DNA of 54,033 bases from Bacteroidota bacterium (GCA_004293265.1 RDXZ01000013.1:1-54033); one strand, 5' to 3'. Counted from the stretch's first letter, positions 25,368 to 35,131 are shown. Numbers and translations: made by a program. Notes: generated by a model from the letters alone, not told the origin.

Positions 25368-26363
25368 ATGACAAAAAACTTACACATATTGATATTTATT
25401 GGAATTATTGTTAGTGTGTTATTGCATACCCATTTAAAAGCACAACAAGACGCTCAATTTACGCAATTTGCCTACAATCAACAATATTTTAATCCTGCTA
25501 TAGTCGGAGCAAAATTAGAAACTAATTTTTCTTTTACACACAGAAATCAATGGCTGGCTTACCAACCTTCTTTTGATAACGGAGGCGCACCCTCTACTCA
25601 ATTATTGACATTCAATACTGCCTTGCCAAAATATAAAAGCGGAGTAGGAGTTCATATATTAAACGATAGATTAGGAGCATTAAATAATTTGGAGGTGCAA
25701 CTTTCTTACGCATATCACGTAAAAGTAGGAGAAGGTAAAAAATTATCTTTCGGATTACGTGCAGGAATGTACGCAGTTACTATTGATGGAAGTGCTTTGA
25801 GATTTAGACAACCTAATGACCCTTATGCCGCCATTGCAGGAAAAGAAACAAGTTTGAAACCTGATTTTGCCGCAGGTATATACTACCAAACCCCCAAATT
25901 TTTTGCAGGTGCATCTTTTAATCACCTTAATCAAGCAGGATTTAATTTTGGAGAAGGCATCAAAGGACAAACTTTGGCACGTAGTATGTATATAATGAGT
26001 GGATATGTATGGGAAATTGAACCTGATAAATTTACTTTAACTCCTATTGCATTATTAAAAAGTACAGATTTTAAAGTGTTTTCTGTGGAAGCAGGCGTGT
26101 TACTTACGTATAACAAAAAATTTACTTTTGGAACTACATATAGACACGAAGAATCTATCAATGCAATTTTAAGTGTTGATTTTCCAAGAAAAACATCAAA
26201 AAATGTACTACATAATATAAGAATTGGCTATGCTTTTGATTATATTATTGGCGGGCAAAGTGCAAAACAACCTACTTCTCACGAAATATTGTTGTCTTAT
26301 CAAATACCCGTTAAAATGCCTTTGCCTCCTTCTATTATTAGAAGCCCAAGATTTAGGTATTAA
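25368..26363 (+). CDS. PorP/SprF family type IX secretion outer-membrane protein
   Basis: A 331-residue outer-membrane barrel. A signal peptide (to about residue 25, LKA) is followed by the family's opening motif QQDAQFTQFAYNQQYFNPA, then GVGVHILNDRLG and repeated amphipathic strands, ending in SYQIP. In Porphyromonas the porP gene stands directly before porK-L-M-N; the same order here (porP, then gldK-L-M-N) supports a role in type IX secretion rather than as one of the many SprF paralogues. The gap of 293 bases to gldK is A/T-rich and shows no strong terminator. Confidence 0.92.
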   Translation: MTKNLHILIFIGIIVSVLLHTHLKAQQDAQFTQFAYNQQYFNPAIVGAKLETNFSFTHRNQWLAYQPSFDNGGAPSTQLLTFNTALPKYKSGVGVHILNDRLGALNNLEVQLSYAYHVKVGEGKKLSFGLRAGMYAVTIDGSALRFRQPNDPYAAIAGKETSLKPDFAAGIYYQTPKFFAGASFNHLNQAGFNFGEGIKGQTLARSMYIMSGYVWEIEPDKFTLTPIALLKSTDFKVFSVEAGVLLTYNKKFTFGTTYRHEESINAILSVDFPRKTSKNVLHNIRIGYAFDYIIGGQSAKQPTSHEILLSYQIPVKMPLPPSIIRSPRFRY

Positions 26364-26656
26364 AATAAATAAACAATAAAAAATTTCTTTTTAAAAAATG
26401 AAATCTTTTTATATTTTGTAAAGAGATTAAAAAAAATTGGCAAGAAATTTAATAATAAAAATAATAAACTATCGTTAAAAGAAAAGTGTTCAAAAAACTT
26501 AATACTTTTTTTCAAAAAAAAGTAACCTATTTCAAAAAAAAACGTATATAACTATAAATAAAAAGTTAGATAGTATTTGAAATAGTTTTTTGAATATATT
26601 TTTAATACAATTAAAAACAAAAGTAATTTATAAAATAAAATAATAAAAGTGTGTTT

Positions 26657-27856
26657 ATGAACAAAATCAGATTACGATACAGTACTATATTAGTGTGTTT
26701 TTTAGTGCTGTCAGTATCATTACAAGGCTGTTTCCTTTTTAAAAAGAAAGGCGGAAAAAGTAGTGAAACCCTTGACGAAAAGATAAATGGCTCTGGTGGA
26801 GAAATTTATCCTTTTACGCAAACAAGACCTTATGATGCACAATATGTGCCAGCAGGTATGGTTGTAGTCCCTAATGGAACTTTCCACATGGGGCAAGCCG
26901 ATGAAGATGTAGCCTCTTCTCGTTTGAACATGAATAAACAAATCACTATCAGTGCGTTTTTTATGGATCAAACCGAAATCACAAATAATCAATATAGATT
27001 ATTCACTGACGTATTGTTAGCTTATTCAGAAGGAAAAACGGCAAATAACCAAGAATTGCCCGAAGAATACGTACAAAACGTAATGGATAAAATATTCAAC
27101 AAAGGTGGTACACCTGTACGTCCCGACTCTGTGCGTGTGATGCAAGAAATGTACCCTGATACAACGCGTTGGTTGAAAGATTACGCACATCACTTGGGAG
27201 ACCCTTTGTTAGAGTATTATTATATGCACCCTGCTTTTGATGATTATCCAGTAGTAGGTGTGGATTGGCAAGCAGCTCAGTTTTTCTGTACTTGGAGAAC
27301 TTTCCACTTAAATTATTACAAACAAGTACAACAAGAACAACCTTATCCGTCACCACGTTTTCGCCTTCCAACAGAAGCAGAATGGGAATACTCATCAAGA
27401 GGTGGACGTGATTTGGCAAAATATCCTTGGGGAAGCCCTTATTTGAGAAATACATTAGGTTGTATGTTAGCAAACTTTAAACCTGGTCGTGGTAATTATT
27501 ATGATGATGGTTTTGCTTATACAGGTCCAGTAGCCCAATATTTTCCAAACGATTATGGTTTGTATGATATGGCAGGTAACGTAGCCGAATGGGTACAAGA
27601 TGCTTATTATGAATCTTCTGTGCCGATTGTTTGGGATATGAATCCTACTTATAATCCGCCAATTACTCAAAACGGTCAAAATGATAGAAACCCAAATAAC
27701 CGTCGTGTTATTCGTGGTGGTTCTTGGAAAGATATTGCTTATTATTGCGAAACAGGTACACGTACCTTCCAACATTGGGATTCTGCATCAAGTTCTATCG
27801 GTTTCCGTTGTGCTATGACTTACTTGGGACGTTCTCAAGGTACTGAATTTGATTAG
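26657..27856 (+). CDS. gldK: GldK, gliding/type IX secretion lipoprotein
   Basis: A 399-residue outer-membrane lipoprotein. A type II signal peptide ends in SLQGC (Cys25). The rest is a formylglycine-generating-enzyme-like (SUMF1) domain: MVVVPNGTFHMGQ, FFMDQTEITNNQYRLF, FRLPTEAEWEYSSRGG, YGLYDMAGNVAEWVQDAYY, RRVIRGGSW and FRCAMTYLG. GldK/PorK forms a periplasmic ring with GldN/PorN and is not an active enzyme. ATG 26657 is used; a GTG two codons earlier is also in frame. The gene is followed by a strong hairpin and then by a separate gldL promoter. Confidence 0.95.
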   Translation: MNKIRLRYSTILVCFLVLSVSLQGCFLFKKKGGKSSETLDEKINGSGGEIYPFTQTRPYDAQYVPAGMVVVPNGTFHMGQADEDVASSRLNMNKQITISAFFMDQTEITNNQYRLFTDVLLAYSEGKTANNQELPEEYVQNVMDKIFNKGGTPVRPDSVRVMQEMYPDTTRWLKDYAHHLGDPLLEYYYMHPAFDDYPVVGVDWQAAQFFCTWRTFHLNYYKQVQQEQPYPSPRFRLPTEAEWEYSSRGGRDLAKYPWGSPYLRNTLGCMLANFKPGRGNYYDDGFAYTGPVAQYFPNDYGLYDMAGNVAEWVQDAYYESSVPIVWDMNPTYNPPITQNGQNDRNPNNRRVIRGGSWKDIAYYCETGTRTFQHWDSASSSIGFRCAMTYLGRSQGTEFD

Positions 27857-27863
27857 TAGTAAA

Positions 27864-27904
27864 AATTATGAATGTATATTTTTATTAAATATACATTCAT
27901 AATT
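27864..27904 (+). terminator. Long hairpin between gldK and gldL
   Basis: A 17-bp perfect stem (27864-27880 with 27888-27904) and a 7-base loop, right after the gldK stop. There is no long U-tract, so it may be a partial terminator or protect the 3' end of the gldK message. Confidence 0.7.
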
Positions 27905-27995
27905 ACTAATATAAATAAAAAATTTTAATAAATAAGAGTGTTTTTTCAAATTTGGCAAGATTTTGTAACAATAAATAAAAAAAATCTTATAAAAT

Positions 27996-28027
27996 TTTGC
28001 ATAAATAAAAAAAGTACATTATATTTG
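27996..28027 (+). promoter_or_regulatory. Consensus promoter of gldL-gldM
   Basis: TTTG (27996-27999), 20-base spacer, TATATTTG (28020-28027). A full match at every fixed base. It predicts a leader of about 75 bases before gldL. Confidence 0.75.
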
Positions 28028-28106
28028 TTGCAAATTTTAAAATAAATATTTTCTTTAAAAAAAATCAATTATTAACTTTTAAAAATCAATTTAAACTTTT
28101 ACTAAA

Positions 28107-28937
28107 ATGAGTGCAAAAAAAATGAGTGGATTGGACTACTTCTACGTCTATCTTGTACCGAAAATTACTGCTCTTGGAGCGGCTGTTGTTATCTTGGGTG
28201 CTTTATTTAAAATTATGCACTGGCCTGGTGCAGCGGAAATGTTAATTATTGGTATGACTACCGAAGCTGTGTTATTTGCTATGGGGGTTGCAGAACCTAT
28301 TCACCCTGAAGCACCACGTCCAGACTGGTCAAAAGTATATCCTCAATTAGCAGAAGGCTCTAATCTTCCTCCTATGCAAATGAGTGGTAATCAAATTGCC
28401 GCTCCAAAAGACGAAAAAACAGCTGCTAAATTGGCTGCTATCGAAAATGCTGTAGCAAATGTATTAGACCCAGCTAAAATCGAAAATTTTGGCAAAGGAA
28501 TGCAAGACTTTACTACAAATGTAGCAAAATTAGGTGCCGCTTCTGACGCATCAGTAGCAACTACTGAATATGCAAAAAATGTAAAATTGGCTTCTACGGC
28601 TATCGTTGAAATGAATAAATCTTATTCTGTAGCTATCGGTTCGATGAATGAAATGGCAAATGCAACTAAAGACGCAAAAGCTTATCACGCACAAGTACAA
28701 GTTTTAACTAAAAACTTGACTGAATTGAACGCTGTATATGAAACAGAATTACGTAGCGCAAGCAAACACGTAAAAACTTTAAATGAGTTCTACGAAAAAG
28801 TAGGTGTTGCTATGCAAAACGTTGCCAATGCAAGTGATGATACACAAAAATTCAAAGACCAATTAAGCGTATTAACTACCAACTTAGGTTCATTGAACAA
28901 AATCTATGGTGGAATGTTAACTGCTATGAAAGGCTAA
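28107..28937 (+). CDS. gldL: GldL, inner-membrane motor subunit
   Basis: A 276-residue protein with two N-terminal transmembrane helices (about 20-37 and 45-60) and the signature ILGALFKIMHWPGA between them. Glu53 in the second helix (MTTEAVLFAMG) corresponds to the conserved glutamate thought to couple proton flow to rotation in the GldL5-GldM2 motor. The long cytoplasmic tail is helical and repetitive (NxxYxxxLxxA heptads). It is somewhat longer than typical Flavobacterium GldL, which is usual for Cytophagales. It is followed by gldM after 51 bases. Confidence 0.96.
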   Translation: MSAKKMSGLDYFYVYLVPKITALGAAVVILGALFKIMHWPGAAEMLIIGMTTEAVLFAMGVAEPIHPEAPRPDWSKVYPQLAEGSNLPPMQMSGNQIAAPKDEKTAAKLAAIENAVANVLDPAKIENFGKGMQDFTTNVAKLGAASDASVATTEYAKNVKLASTAIVEMNKSYSVAIGSMNEMANATKDAKAYHAQVQVLTKNLTELNAVYETELRSASKHVKTLNEFYEKVGVAMQNVANASDDTQKFKDQLSVLTTNLGSLNKIYGGMLTAMKG

Positions 28938-28988
28938 TTATTTATTTAATATATTTTATTCACATTAAAAAAATAAAAAAATACTAAT

Positions 28989-30572
28989 ATGGCAGGAGGC
29001 GGTAAACAAACCCCAAGGCAACGGATGATCAATATGATGTATCTGGTTCTTACGGCTATGTTGGCTTTGCAAGTGAGCTCATCTATTATCGATAAATTCA
29101 TCTTTTTGAACGATAGTTTGGAACGCGCACTTGGATTTTCAAGACAAGCCAGTGAAAATGCTTTGAAAAAATTTGAAGAAAAAGTAAAAAAAGAAGGAAA
29201 TAGTGCTGATGGGCAAAGAGCAATCAAACGTGCCCACGAACTAAAACAAAAAACTTCTGATTTAATTTCTTATATTGATAAACTAAAAACTCGCCTTGAA
29301 AAAGAAGCGGGTGGCGGTAGAGAACACGGCGTAATCAAAGACCCAAAAGAAGAAACAAAAGTGGAATTGATTATGTTAGGAGCTACTAAAAATGGTGAAG
29401 GTTATACATTAGGCAAAAAATTAGATGCTTATACTACAGCTTTAGCATCAGAGTATGCTGATTTGGGACTAAGTAAAAATGATTTTCCTTCATTGGCAAT
29501 GGGCAATGAAAAAAATAAAATTTACGAACACGACCAAATACAAAAAAATAAAGGTTTTGCTGAAGCAAACTTTGGACAAACTCCAGTAGTAGCGGCAATG
29601 GCAGTTTTGACACAAAAACAAAACGAAATTATCCGTTACGAACAAGAGGTATTGAAAAAACTTGTTTCTGGTGATATGAGTTCTGAATTGAAATTTGATA
29701 AAATTCGTGCAGTAGCAACTGCTGATGCGAACATTGTTGCATTGGGTAGTGAATACAAAGCTGAAATGTATATCACAGCAAGTTCAAGTAAATCAGGTGC
29801 AAGTATGACGTATAATGGTTCTTCAGTAAGAGTTGATCCAGACGGCGTAGGTGAAGTAAAATTCACGGCATCAGGAAAAGGTGAGCAATCTTGGAAAGGT
29901 ACTATCACTATCAAACAAAGAGGAAAAGATACTACTTTTACATTTACTAAAAAATTCGAAGTAGTAGAACCAGTTTTGATTGTGAAAGCAGAAGCTAACT
30001 TCCCATTGTATCGTAATTGTGCTAATCCGTTGGAAACTGCAGTACCTGCTTTGGGTGCGAGTTACAAACCAAGTTTTAGTGTAACTAATGGTACAGCTAT
30101 TCCGGGAGCAAGAGCAGGTTCGGTAACTATATTTCCGGGTGCAGGTCCTTCATCTAAATTGACAGTAACAAGTAGTGGTAAAGTAGCAGGTACAGCAGAT
30201 TTTAGAATTATGCCTGTTCCACCACCTGATGTATTTATTGCTAATACATCTGGCGGAAAAATAAATGTGAAAGATCCGATTCCAATGCCGCCAACACTTC
30301 GTATTGCTGCAAAATCAGATGAAACATTTTATAATACTTTGCCAAAAGAAGCTAACTTCCAAGTAATGCAGTTTACAGTAACACAGTTCCGTGGAGGTCG
30401 TGGTATTACAAATCAAGTAGTAAATGGTTCACAATTTAGCACTGGTTCATTAAGTACAAGACCTGGCGATGGTATTCAAATACAAGTTACATCAGTAATA
30501 CGTATTAACTCTCGTGGAGAAAAAGAACAAAGTCCTATTAATGCGGCGTTCCATAGTTTCTTTATCAAATAA
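28989..30572 (+). CDS. gldM: GldM, periplasm-spanning motor subunit
   Basis: A 527-residue protein. The cytoplasmic N-terminus (AGGGKQTPRQRMINMMYLV) runs into a single transmembrane helix (about 15-33), followed by a helical domain D1 (35-215) and beta-rich domains D2-D4 to the C-terminus (PVLIVKAEANFPLYRNCANP, and a final IRINSRGEKEQ strand pair). It forms the dimeric shaft between the GldL ring and the GldK/GldN ring. Co-transcribed with gldL. Two hairpins separate it from gldN. Confidence 0.96.
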   Translation: MAGGGKQTPRQRMINMMYLVLTAMLALQVSSSIIDKFIFLNDSLERALGFSRQASENALKKFEEKVKKEGNSADGQRAIKRAHELKQKTSDLISYIDKLKTRLEKEAGGGREHGVIKDPKEETKVELIMLGATKNGEGYTLGKKLDAYTTALASEYADLGLSKNDFPSLAMGNEKNKIYEHDQIQKNKGFAEANFGQTPVVAAMAVLTQKQNEIIRYEQEVLKKLVSGDMSSELKFDKIRAVATADANIVALGSEYKAEMYITASSSKSGASMTYNGSSVRVDPDGVGEVKFTASGKGEQSWKGTITIKQRGKDTTFTFTKKFEVVEPVLIVKAEANFPLYRNCANPLETAVPALGASYKPSFSVTNGTAIPGARAGSVTIFPGAGPSSKLTVTSSGKVAGTADFRIMPVPPPDVFIANTSGGKINVKDPIPMPPTLRIAAKSDETFYNTLPKEANFQVMQFTVTQFRGGRGITNQVVNGSQFSTGSLSTRPGDGIQIQVTSVIRINSRGEKEQSPINAAFHSFFIK

Positions 30573-30579
30573 AAAATAT

Positions 30580-30619
30580 AATTTTTTTACAAGGTTTGCA
30601 AAAATCTTGTAAAAAAATT
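30580..30619 (+). terminator. Hairpin after gldM
   Basis: A 14-bp perfect stem (30580-30593 with 30606-30619) with a 12-base loop, starting 8 bases after the gldM stop. The A/T-rich arms make it weaker than its length suggests. Confidence 0.55.
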
Positions 30620-30682
30620 AAAAAAAATAGTAAGAAAAATACAACTCTTGCTTAAAAATAACGTTAAATAGAATAAGAAGTG

Positions 30683-30716
30683 ATACCACTTTGACTGAGG
30701 TTAGGTGGTATTTTTT
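30683..30716 (+). terminator. Second hairpin upstream of gldN, with U-tract
   Basis: ATACCAC (30683-30689) pairs with GTGGTAT (30705-30711), followed by TTTTTT. It is a typical small intrinsic terminator 40 bases before the gldN start. I see no consensus promoter after it, so gldN would be reached by read-through. It may act as an attenuator. Confidence 0.65.
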
Positions 30717-30756
30717 AATAATAAAGTAATTCATAAAAATCATTTTAAATTATTGT

Positions 30757-31602
30757 ATGAAAAAATTAAGTGTTAAACTATGTGCATTGTTATTGTTTGT
30801 TGCGTTATTTATCACACAATCAGCACACGCACAATTTGGGGCGCAAGGGTATAATCCAAACTCTGTACGTCCTATTTTAGAGTCGGATATTATGTTCCGT
30901 ACTACTGTTTGGAGACGCATTAACCTATTAGAGAAGCAAAATATGCCTTTCTTTTCTCGTGATAATGAAATTACAAGAGTAATTATTGAAGGAGTAAAAG
31001 CAAAAAAATTACAACCTTACAATACCACCTCAGGTCCTCGTTTAACTGGTTTTGAAACGCCTTTGTCAGAAGCGGATTTTAATCGTAACTTCAAATATTT
31101 TGATACTAACTTACAAGATTCGATTGAGGTAAAACCAGAAAATTTAACAACTTTAGAGATTAAAGAAGATTATATTTTTGACCGTCGTCGTTCATTGCGT
31201 TATTGGGATATACAATCAGTAACTTTAGTAATTCCACAAGGTTCTACACCGGGTACTCAAATGGGAGATTTACCATTTGCAAACTTTAAATTCAAAGATT
31301 TATATAATTATTTCAAAGAAACTTACGAAACTTCACAAGAAAAAGGTAGTTTTGAAGAAGTGAGGGCGCATTGGTATAATCCAGAAAATCCTCGCAGACA
31401 CATGTCATTGTCAGATGCGTTTGATTTACGTTTGTTTAGTTCTCGTATTTTTAAAGTATCTAATCCAAAAGATGATGATATCAACGTAATTGTGAATGCT
31501 GAATATGCGAATGACCCTAAAGCAACTCGTAAAATTTTGGAAATGTCACAAAAAACTGAATATGATTTAATGGAATTTGAACACAATTTGTGGGAATTTT
31601 AA
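30757..31602 (+). CDS. gldN: GldN, type IX secretion ring protein
   Basis: A 281-residue periplasmic protein. A signal peptide (1-25, AHA before QFGAQGYN) is followed by the GldN/PorN core: RPILESDIMFRTTVWRRINL, FNRNFKYF, FDRRRSLRYWDIQSVTLV and FKDLYNYFKE, with EHNLWEF at the very end. GldN/PorN binds GldK/PorK to form the outer ring. The gene order K-L-M-N is complete. It is separated from gldM by two hairpins, unlike the tight L-M spacing. Confidence 0.95.
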   Translation: MKKLSVKLCALLLFVALFITQSAHAQFGAQGYNPNSVRPILESDIMFRTTVWRRINLLEKQNMPFFSRDNEITRVIIEGVKAKKLQPYNTTSGPRLTGFETPLSEADFNRNFKYFDTNLQDSIEVKPENLTTLEIKEDYIFDRRRSLRYWDIQSVTLVIPQGSTPGTQMGDLPFANFKFKDLYNYFKETYETSQEKGSFEEVRAHWYNPENPRRHMSLSDAFDLRLFSSRIFKVSNPKDDDINVIVNAEYANDPKATRKILEMSQKTEYDLMEFEHNLWEF

Positions 31603-31623
31603 TATTTAGTATTCAATAAAAAG

Positions 31624-31656
31624 AAAGCTTGTAATCCAAATTGCAGGCTTTTTTTA
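31624..31656 (+). terminator. Terminator of the gld locus
   Basis: A 9-bp stem with G-U pairs, 31624-31632 with 31641-31650, followed by seven T, 21 bases after the gldN stop. Confidence 0.8.
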
Positions 31657-31796
31657 TTTTTAATAATATTTTATTTCAGTAGAAAATTGATATTTGTATG
31701 ATTTTATCCTAAAAATACTTGCAAATAATTAACATAGTATTTGGAATTACTAAGAATAAAAAATTGTTTTAAAGTATATCAAAAAATAAAAACGCA

Positions 31797-34292
31797 ATGA
31801 AACATATTTATCTTTTTTTATTTATTCATATAATTTTACTTTCCAAAATTATACTCTCTGCACAAACTTCTCCTAAAATGTTGCATACAGGAGAGATATT
31901 AAATAAAATAAAAAAATTACAGGTATTAGGAACTGCCTTATATTTGGCGGCACATCCCGATGACGAAAATACTGCAGTAATTGCTTATTTGGCGAACGAA
32001 CGAAAAGTCAGAACAGGATATTTGTCTTTGACAAGAGGCGATGGTGGACAAAACTTGATTGGAGCGGAACAAAGTGAATTATTGGGTTTGATACGCACAC
32101 AAGAATTATTGCAAGCACGCAGAATTGATGGAGGAGAACAATTTTTTACACGTGCTAATGACTTCGGTTTCTCTAAAAATGCACAAGAAACTTTTAGTAT
32201 TTGGAATAAAAAAGAATTATTAAAAGATGTGGTGCGAATTATCCGATATTTCAAACCAGATGTGATTATTACTCGATTCCCACCCAATCGCGAGGCGGGA
32301 CATGGGCATCACGAAGCATCTATGTTGTTGGCTTTGGAGGCGTTTGATTTGGCAAACGATGAAAATTATGAGCCAGAGTTAGGAAAAAAACATCAAACAA
32401 CAAGATTAGTTTGGAACGAATACTCAAGAGGATTTAAAAATACGACCAACGACAGCACCCAATCTTTTAGCACTGAAATTGGTAATTATAATTATTTATT
32501 GGGAAAATCTAATTTGGTAATTGCGGCAGAAAGTAGAAGTATGCACAAATCTCAAGGTTTTGGTTCGTCTAAAAATTATGGAAATAGAATAGATTGGTTT
32601 CAACATTTTAAAGGTAAAAAAGCAGAAAAAGATTTGTTTGATAATGTAGAACTATCGTGGAAAAGAATTCCAAATTCTGAAAAAATCCAAACATTGATAG
32701 AAGAAATTATTAGTGCTTATCAACCTGAAAAACCTTTTGAGATTGTCAATTTATTACTTCAATTAAAATCAGAAATTATAAAAATTAGTGAGAAAAATAA
32801 GCAATATTCATATTTATTAAATCAAAAAATAAAACAAATAGATGTTCTTTTAAAATCTTGTTTGGGACTCTGGGTTGATGCCAATGCTAAAAATTATAGT
32901 GTTTCGCAAGGTGATTCTTTAGAAATTAATGTAGAAATTTCTCAAAATAGCCCTTTTCCTGTGGAAGTTGAATATCATATTTCGGCTAATCATAAAGATT
33001 TTGACGGCTGGAGTGAAGTGGTAAATGTATCAAAAGGAAAATTATACGCAAAGAAAAATAAATATTTTATTCCTAAAAATTTTCAAACGACACAGCCTTA
33101 TTGGTTAAGAGAAAAAAAAGAAAATGAATTTTTTAAGATTGAAAACGATAATGATTTTTTAATCCCTGAAAATCAATCTTTTATTTTTGCCAATGTCAAT
33201 ACAAAAATAAAAGGCAATTCTTTTCAATTTCAAATTCCTGTTACTTATAAATATGTGAAACCTGAGGAGGGAGAAATTTATCGCCCTTTGGAAATCACGC
33301 CTGCGGTAATGGTTAATTTTTCTGAAAAAATATTACTTTTTGCCAATGATAAATCTGAAAATCTAAAAATTACAATCAAAGCGGGAAAAAATAATTTAAA
33401 AGGAAAATTAAAATTAGAAATTCCAAACGATTGGAAAATTTCCCCCAAAGAATATACGTTTGAGTTGCCTAAAAAAGATGATGAAACTGATATTTTAGTC
33501 CAAATTACTCCCCCTAAAAATATTTCTACTGCGTATTTAAAAGCTTGGATTCAGTTAGAAAACGAATCAAATTTTATAGAAGCAAAAGGAATTTATCGAA
33601 TAGAATATGCTCATATTCCTACACAAACTTTGTTTCCGATGGCTGAAACGAAGTTAAATCGTTTAGAAATTAAAATAACTTCTCCTAAAATTGGCTATAT
33701 TGCGGGGGCAGGTGACGAAATTCCGCGTTATCTTATTCAGTTGGGTTATCAGGTAACTATGTTGGATAAAAATTTGTTACAAAAGGACTTATCTATGTAT
33801 CAAGCCATTATTATCGGCGTAAGAGCGTACAATACAGAGGAGCATCTGAAAGTTGAACAAAAAGATTTGCACGAATACGTCAAAAATGGGGGAGTTTTGG
33901 TCGTGCAATACCAAACTGCACAGGAATTAAAAGTACCACAATTAGGTGTTTTTCCTATCACACAAAGTCGAGAAAGAGTTACGGAGGAGAGGGCAGAAGT
34001 GCGTTTTTTAAGCCCAAAACATCAAATTTTGAACAAGCCTAATCAAATTACACAAGAAGATTTTAAAAATTGGGTGCAAGAAAGAGGTCTGTATTTTGCA
34101 AGCAGTTGGGATAAAAATTATACATCTATTTTATCTTCTAATGATACAAATGAAAAACCGCAAGACGGCGGATTGTTGGTGGCTAACTTTGGCAAAGGTA
34201 AATTTATTTATACAGGATATTCGTTTTTTAGACAAATTCCTGCGGGAGTAAGTGGTGCAATTCGGTTATTTATCAATTTATTAGAGAAATAA
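31797..34292 (+). CDS. PIG-L/LmbE family deacetylase with C-terminal amidotransferase-like domain
   Basis: An 831-residue secreted protein. A signal peptide (1-21, LSA) leads to the LmbE/PIG-L zinc deacetylase domain (about 40-270): AAHPDDE (52-57; His53, Asp56) and HGHHEA with His169 and His172 complete the metal site. The middle part (350-620) is made of beta-sandwich repeats. The C-terminal part (about 630-831) looks like a glutamine-amidotransferase-like (ThuA-type) fold with YIAGAGDEIPRYL and IIIGVRAYN. The family deacetylates N-acetylglucosamine-type groups; the substrate of this long periplasmic Bacteroidota form is unknown. Confidence 0.88.
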   Translation: MKHIYLFLFIHIILLSKIILSAQTSPKMLHTGEILNKIKKLQVLGTALYLAAHPDDENTAVIAYLANERKVRTGYLSLTRGDGGQNLIGAEQSELLGLIRTQELLQARRIDGGEQFFTRANDFGFSKNAQETFSIWNKKELLKDVVRIIRYFKPDVIITRFPPNREAGHGHHEASMLLALEAFDLANDENYEPELGKKHQTTRLVWNEYSRGFKNTTNDSTQSFSTEIGNYNYLLGKSNLVIAAESRSMHKSQGFGSSKNYGNRIDWFQHFKGKKAEKDLFDNVELSWKRIPNSEKIQTLIEEIISAYQPEKPFEIVNLLLQLKSEIIKISEKNKQYSYLLNQKIKQIDVLLKSCLGLWVDANAKNYSVSQGDSLEINVEISQNSPFPVEVEYHISANHKDFDGWSEVVNVSKGKLYAKKNKYFIPKNFQTTQPYWLREKKENEFFKIENDNDFLIPENQSFIFANVNTKIKGNSFQFQIPVTYKYVKPEEGEIYRPLEITPAVMVNFSEKILLFANDKSENLKITIKAGKNNLKGKLKLEIPNDWKISPKEYTFELPKKDDETDILVQITPPKNISTAYLKAWIQLENESNFIEAKGIYRIEYAHIPTQTLFPMAETKLNRLEIKITSPKIGYIAGAGDEIPRYLIQLGYQVTMLDKNLLQKDLSMYQAIIIGVRAYNTEEHLKVEQKDLHEYVKNGGVLVVQYQTAQELKVPQLGVFPITQSRERVTEERAEVRFLSPKHQILNKPNQITQEDFKNWVQERGLYFASSWDKNYTSILSSNDTNEKPQDGGLLVANFGKGKFIYTGYSFFRQIPAGVSGAIRLFINLLEK

Positions 34293-34309
34293 AAAATCAT
34301 ATACACGCG

Positions 34310-34362
34310 TGGGCGTTTGTGCGATTAATTTTTGGTGCAAATATCCAAACTTGCACAATTAA
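34310..34362. repeat. Degenerate GCAAGC-family palindromic repeat
   Basis: Related to the elements at 7197-7255 and 36523-36578 (GGTGCAAATATCC, TTGCACAA). Non-coding. The rest of the gap up to 34529 shows no gene. Confidence 0.5.
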
Positions 34363-34529
34363 ATCATCATTTTTATTGTCCAGACTTAAATAATTGCTTT
34401 TTTATTTTGGTAGAGTAGGGGAGAGGTTTTTTTTAAGAGAAAAATAACACATCTTAAAATAAAAGGTTGAACTTAAATGCTTGATTTTTTGTTTTTAGGT
34501 AAAATTTTATATATATAAAAAAAGTAAAA

Positions 34530-35081
34530 ATGAAACTTATGAAAGTCTTAAAAATTACAGGAATTGTAATTTTGTTGTTGGTAATGGTTGGTTATGGCTT
34601 GGTATTTTATACAAAATTAGCCAGCCCCAAAGATGTAGTTGAACTAAAAGAAGGCGATTTTTTTACTAAAATCGTGTATTGTCAGCCGTCTGTTAAAAAT
34701 AGAAAAGTTTTTGGTGAAGTAGTGCCTTTTGGAAAAGTTTGGAGAACTGGTGCCAATGAAGCCACCGAAATTACGTTTAATCAAGACATAGTTTTTGGCG
34801 GAAAGTCCGTCAAAGCAGGGACTTATGCTTTATTTACGATACCAACGCCTGAAAAATGGACAATTATTTTGAATAGTGTTTTAGGACAATGGGGAAGTTT
34901 TACTTATGATTCTACTAAAGACGTTTTGCGTGTAGAAGTAAGTTCGCTTAAAAATGAAAAAGTAGTGGAAAAATTTAAAATTTCATTGGATAAAAATGAA
35001 AAAATGATAGATTTGACTATGGTTTGGGAAAAGACAAAAGTAATAATACCGATTGAAAAAACGATAAAAGTTGCATTTTAA
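34530..35081 (+). CDS. DUF2911 family protein
   Basis: A 183-residue protein with one N-terminal membrane helix (about 9-28, uncleaved anchor or signal) and a periplasmic DUF2911 domain. Signature segments are VYCQPSVKNRKVFGEVVPFG, WRTGANEATEITFNQDI, GKSVKAGTYALFTIP and WTIILNSVLGQWG. The family is a beta-sandwich of unknown function, common in Bacteroidota. A second ATG three codons downstream is possible. A terminator shared with the convergent siaC-like gene follows. Confidence 0.88.
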   Translation: MKLMKVLKITGIVILLLVMVGYGLVFYTKLASPKDVVELKEGDFFTKIVYCQPSVKNRKVFGEVVPFGKVWRTGANEATEITFNQDIVFGGKSVKAGTYALFTIPTPEKWTIILNSVLGQWGSFTYDSTKDVLRVEVSSLKNEKVVEKFKISLDKNEKMIDLTMVWEKTKVIIPIEKTIKVAF

Positions 35082-35094
35082 TTGATATAAAAGC

Positions 35095-35131
35095 AAAAAG
35101 GAACATTGACAAACAAAATGTTCCTTTTTTT
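35095..35131. terminator. Bidirectional intrinsic terminator
   Basis: AAAAAGGAACATT (35095-35107) pairs with AATGTTCCTTTTT (from 35118), flanked by T-runs in both directions. It lies between the DUF2911 gene and the converging siaC-like gene. Confidence 0.88.
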
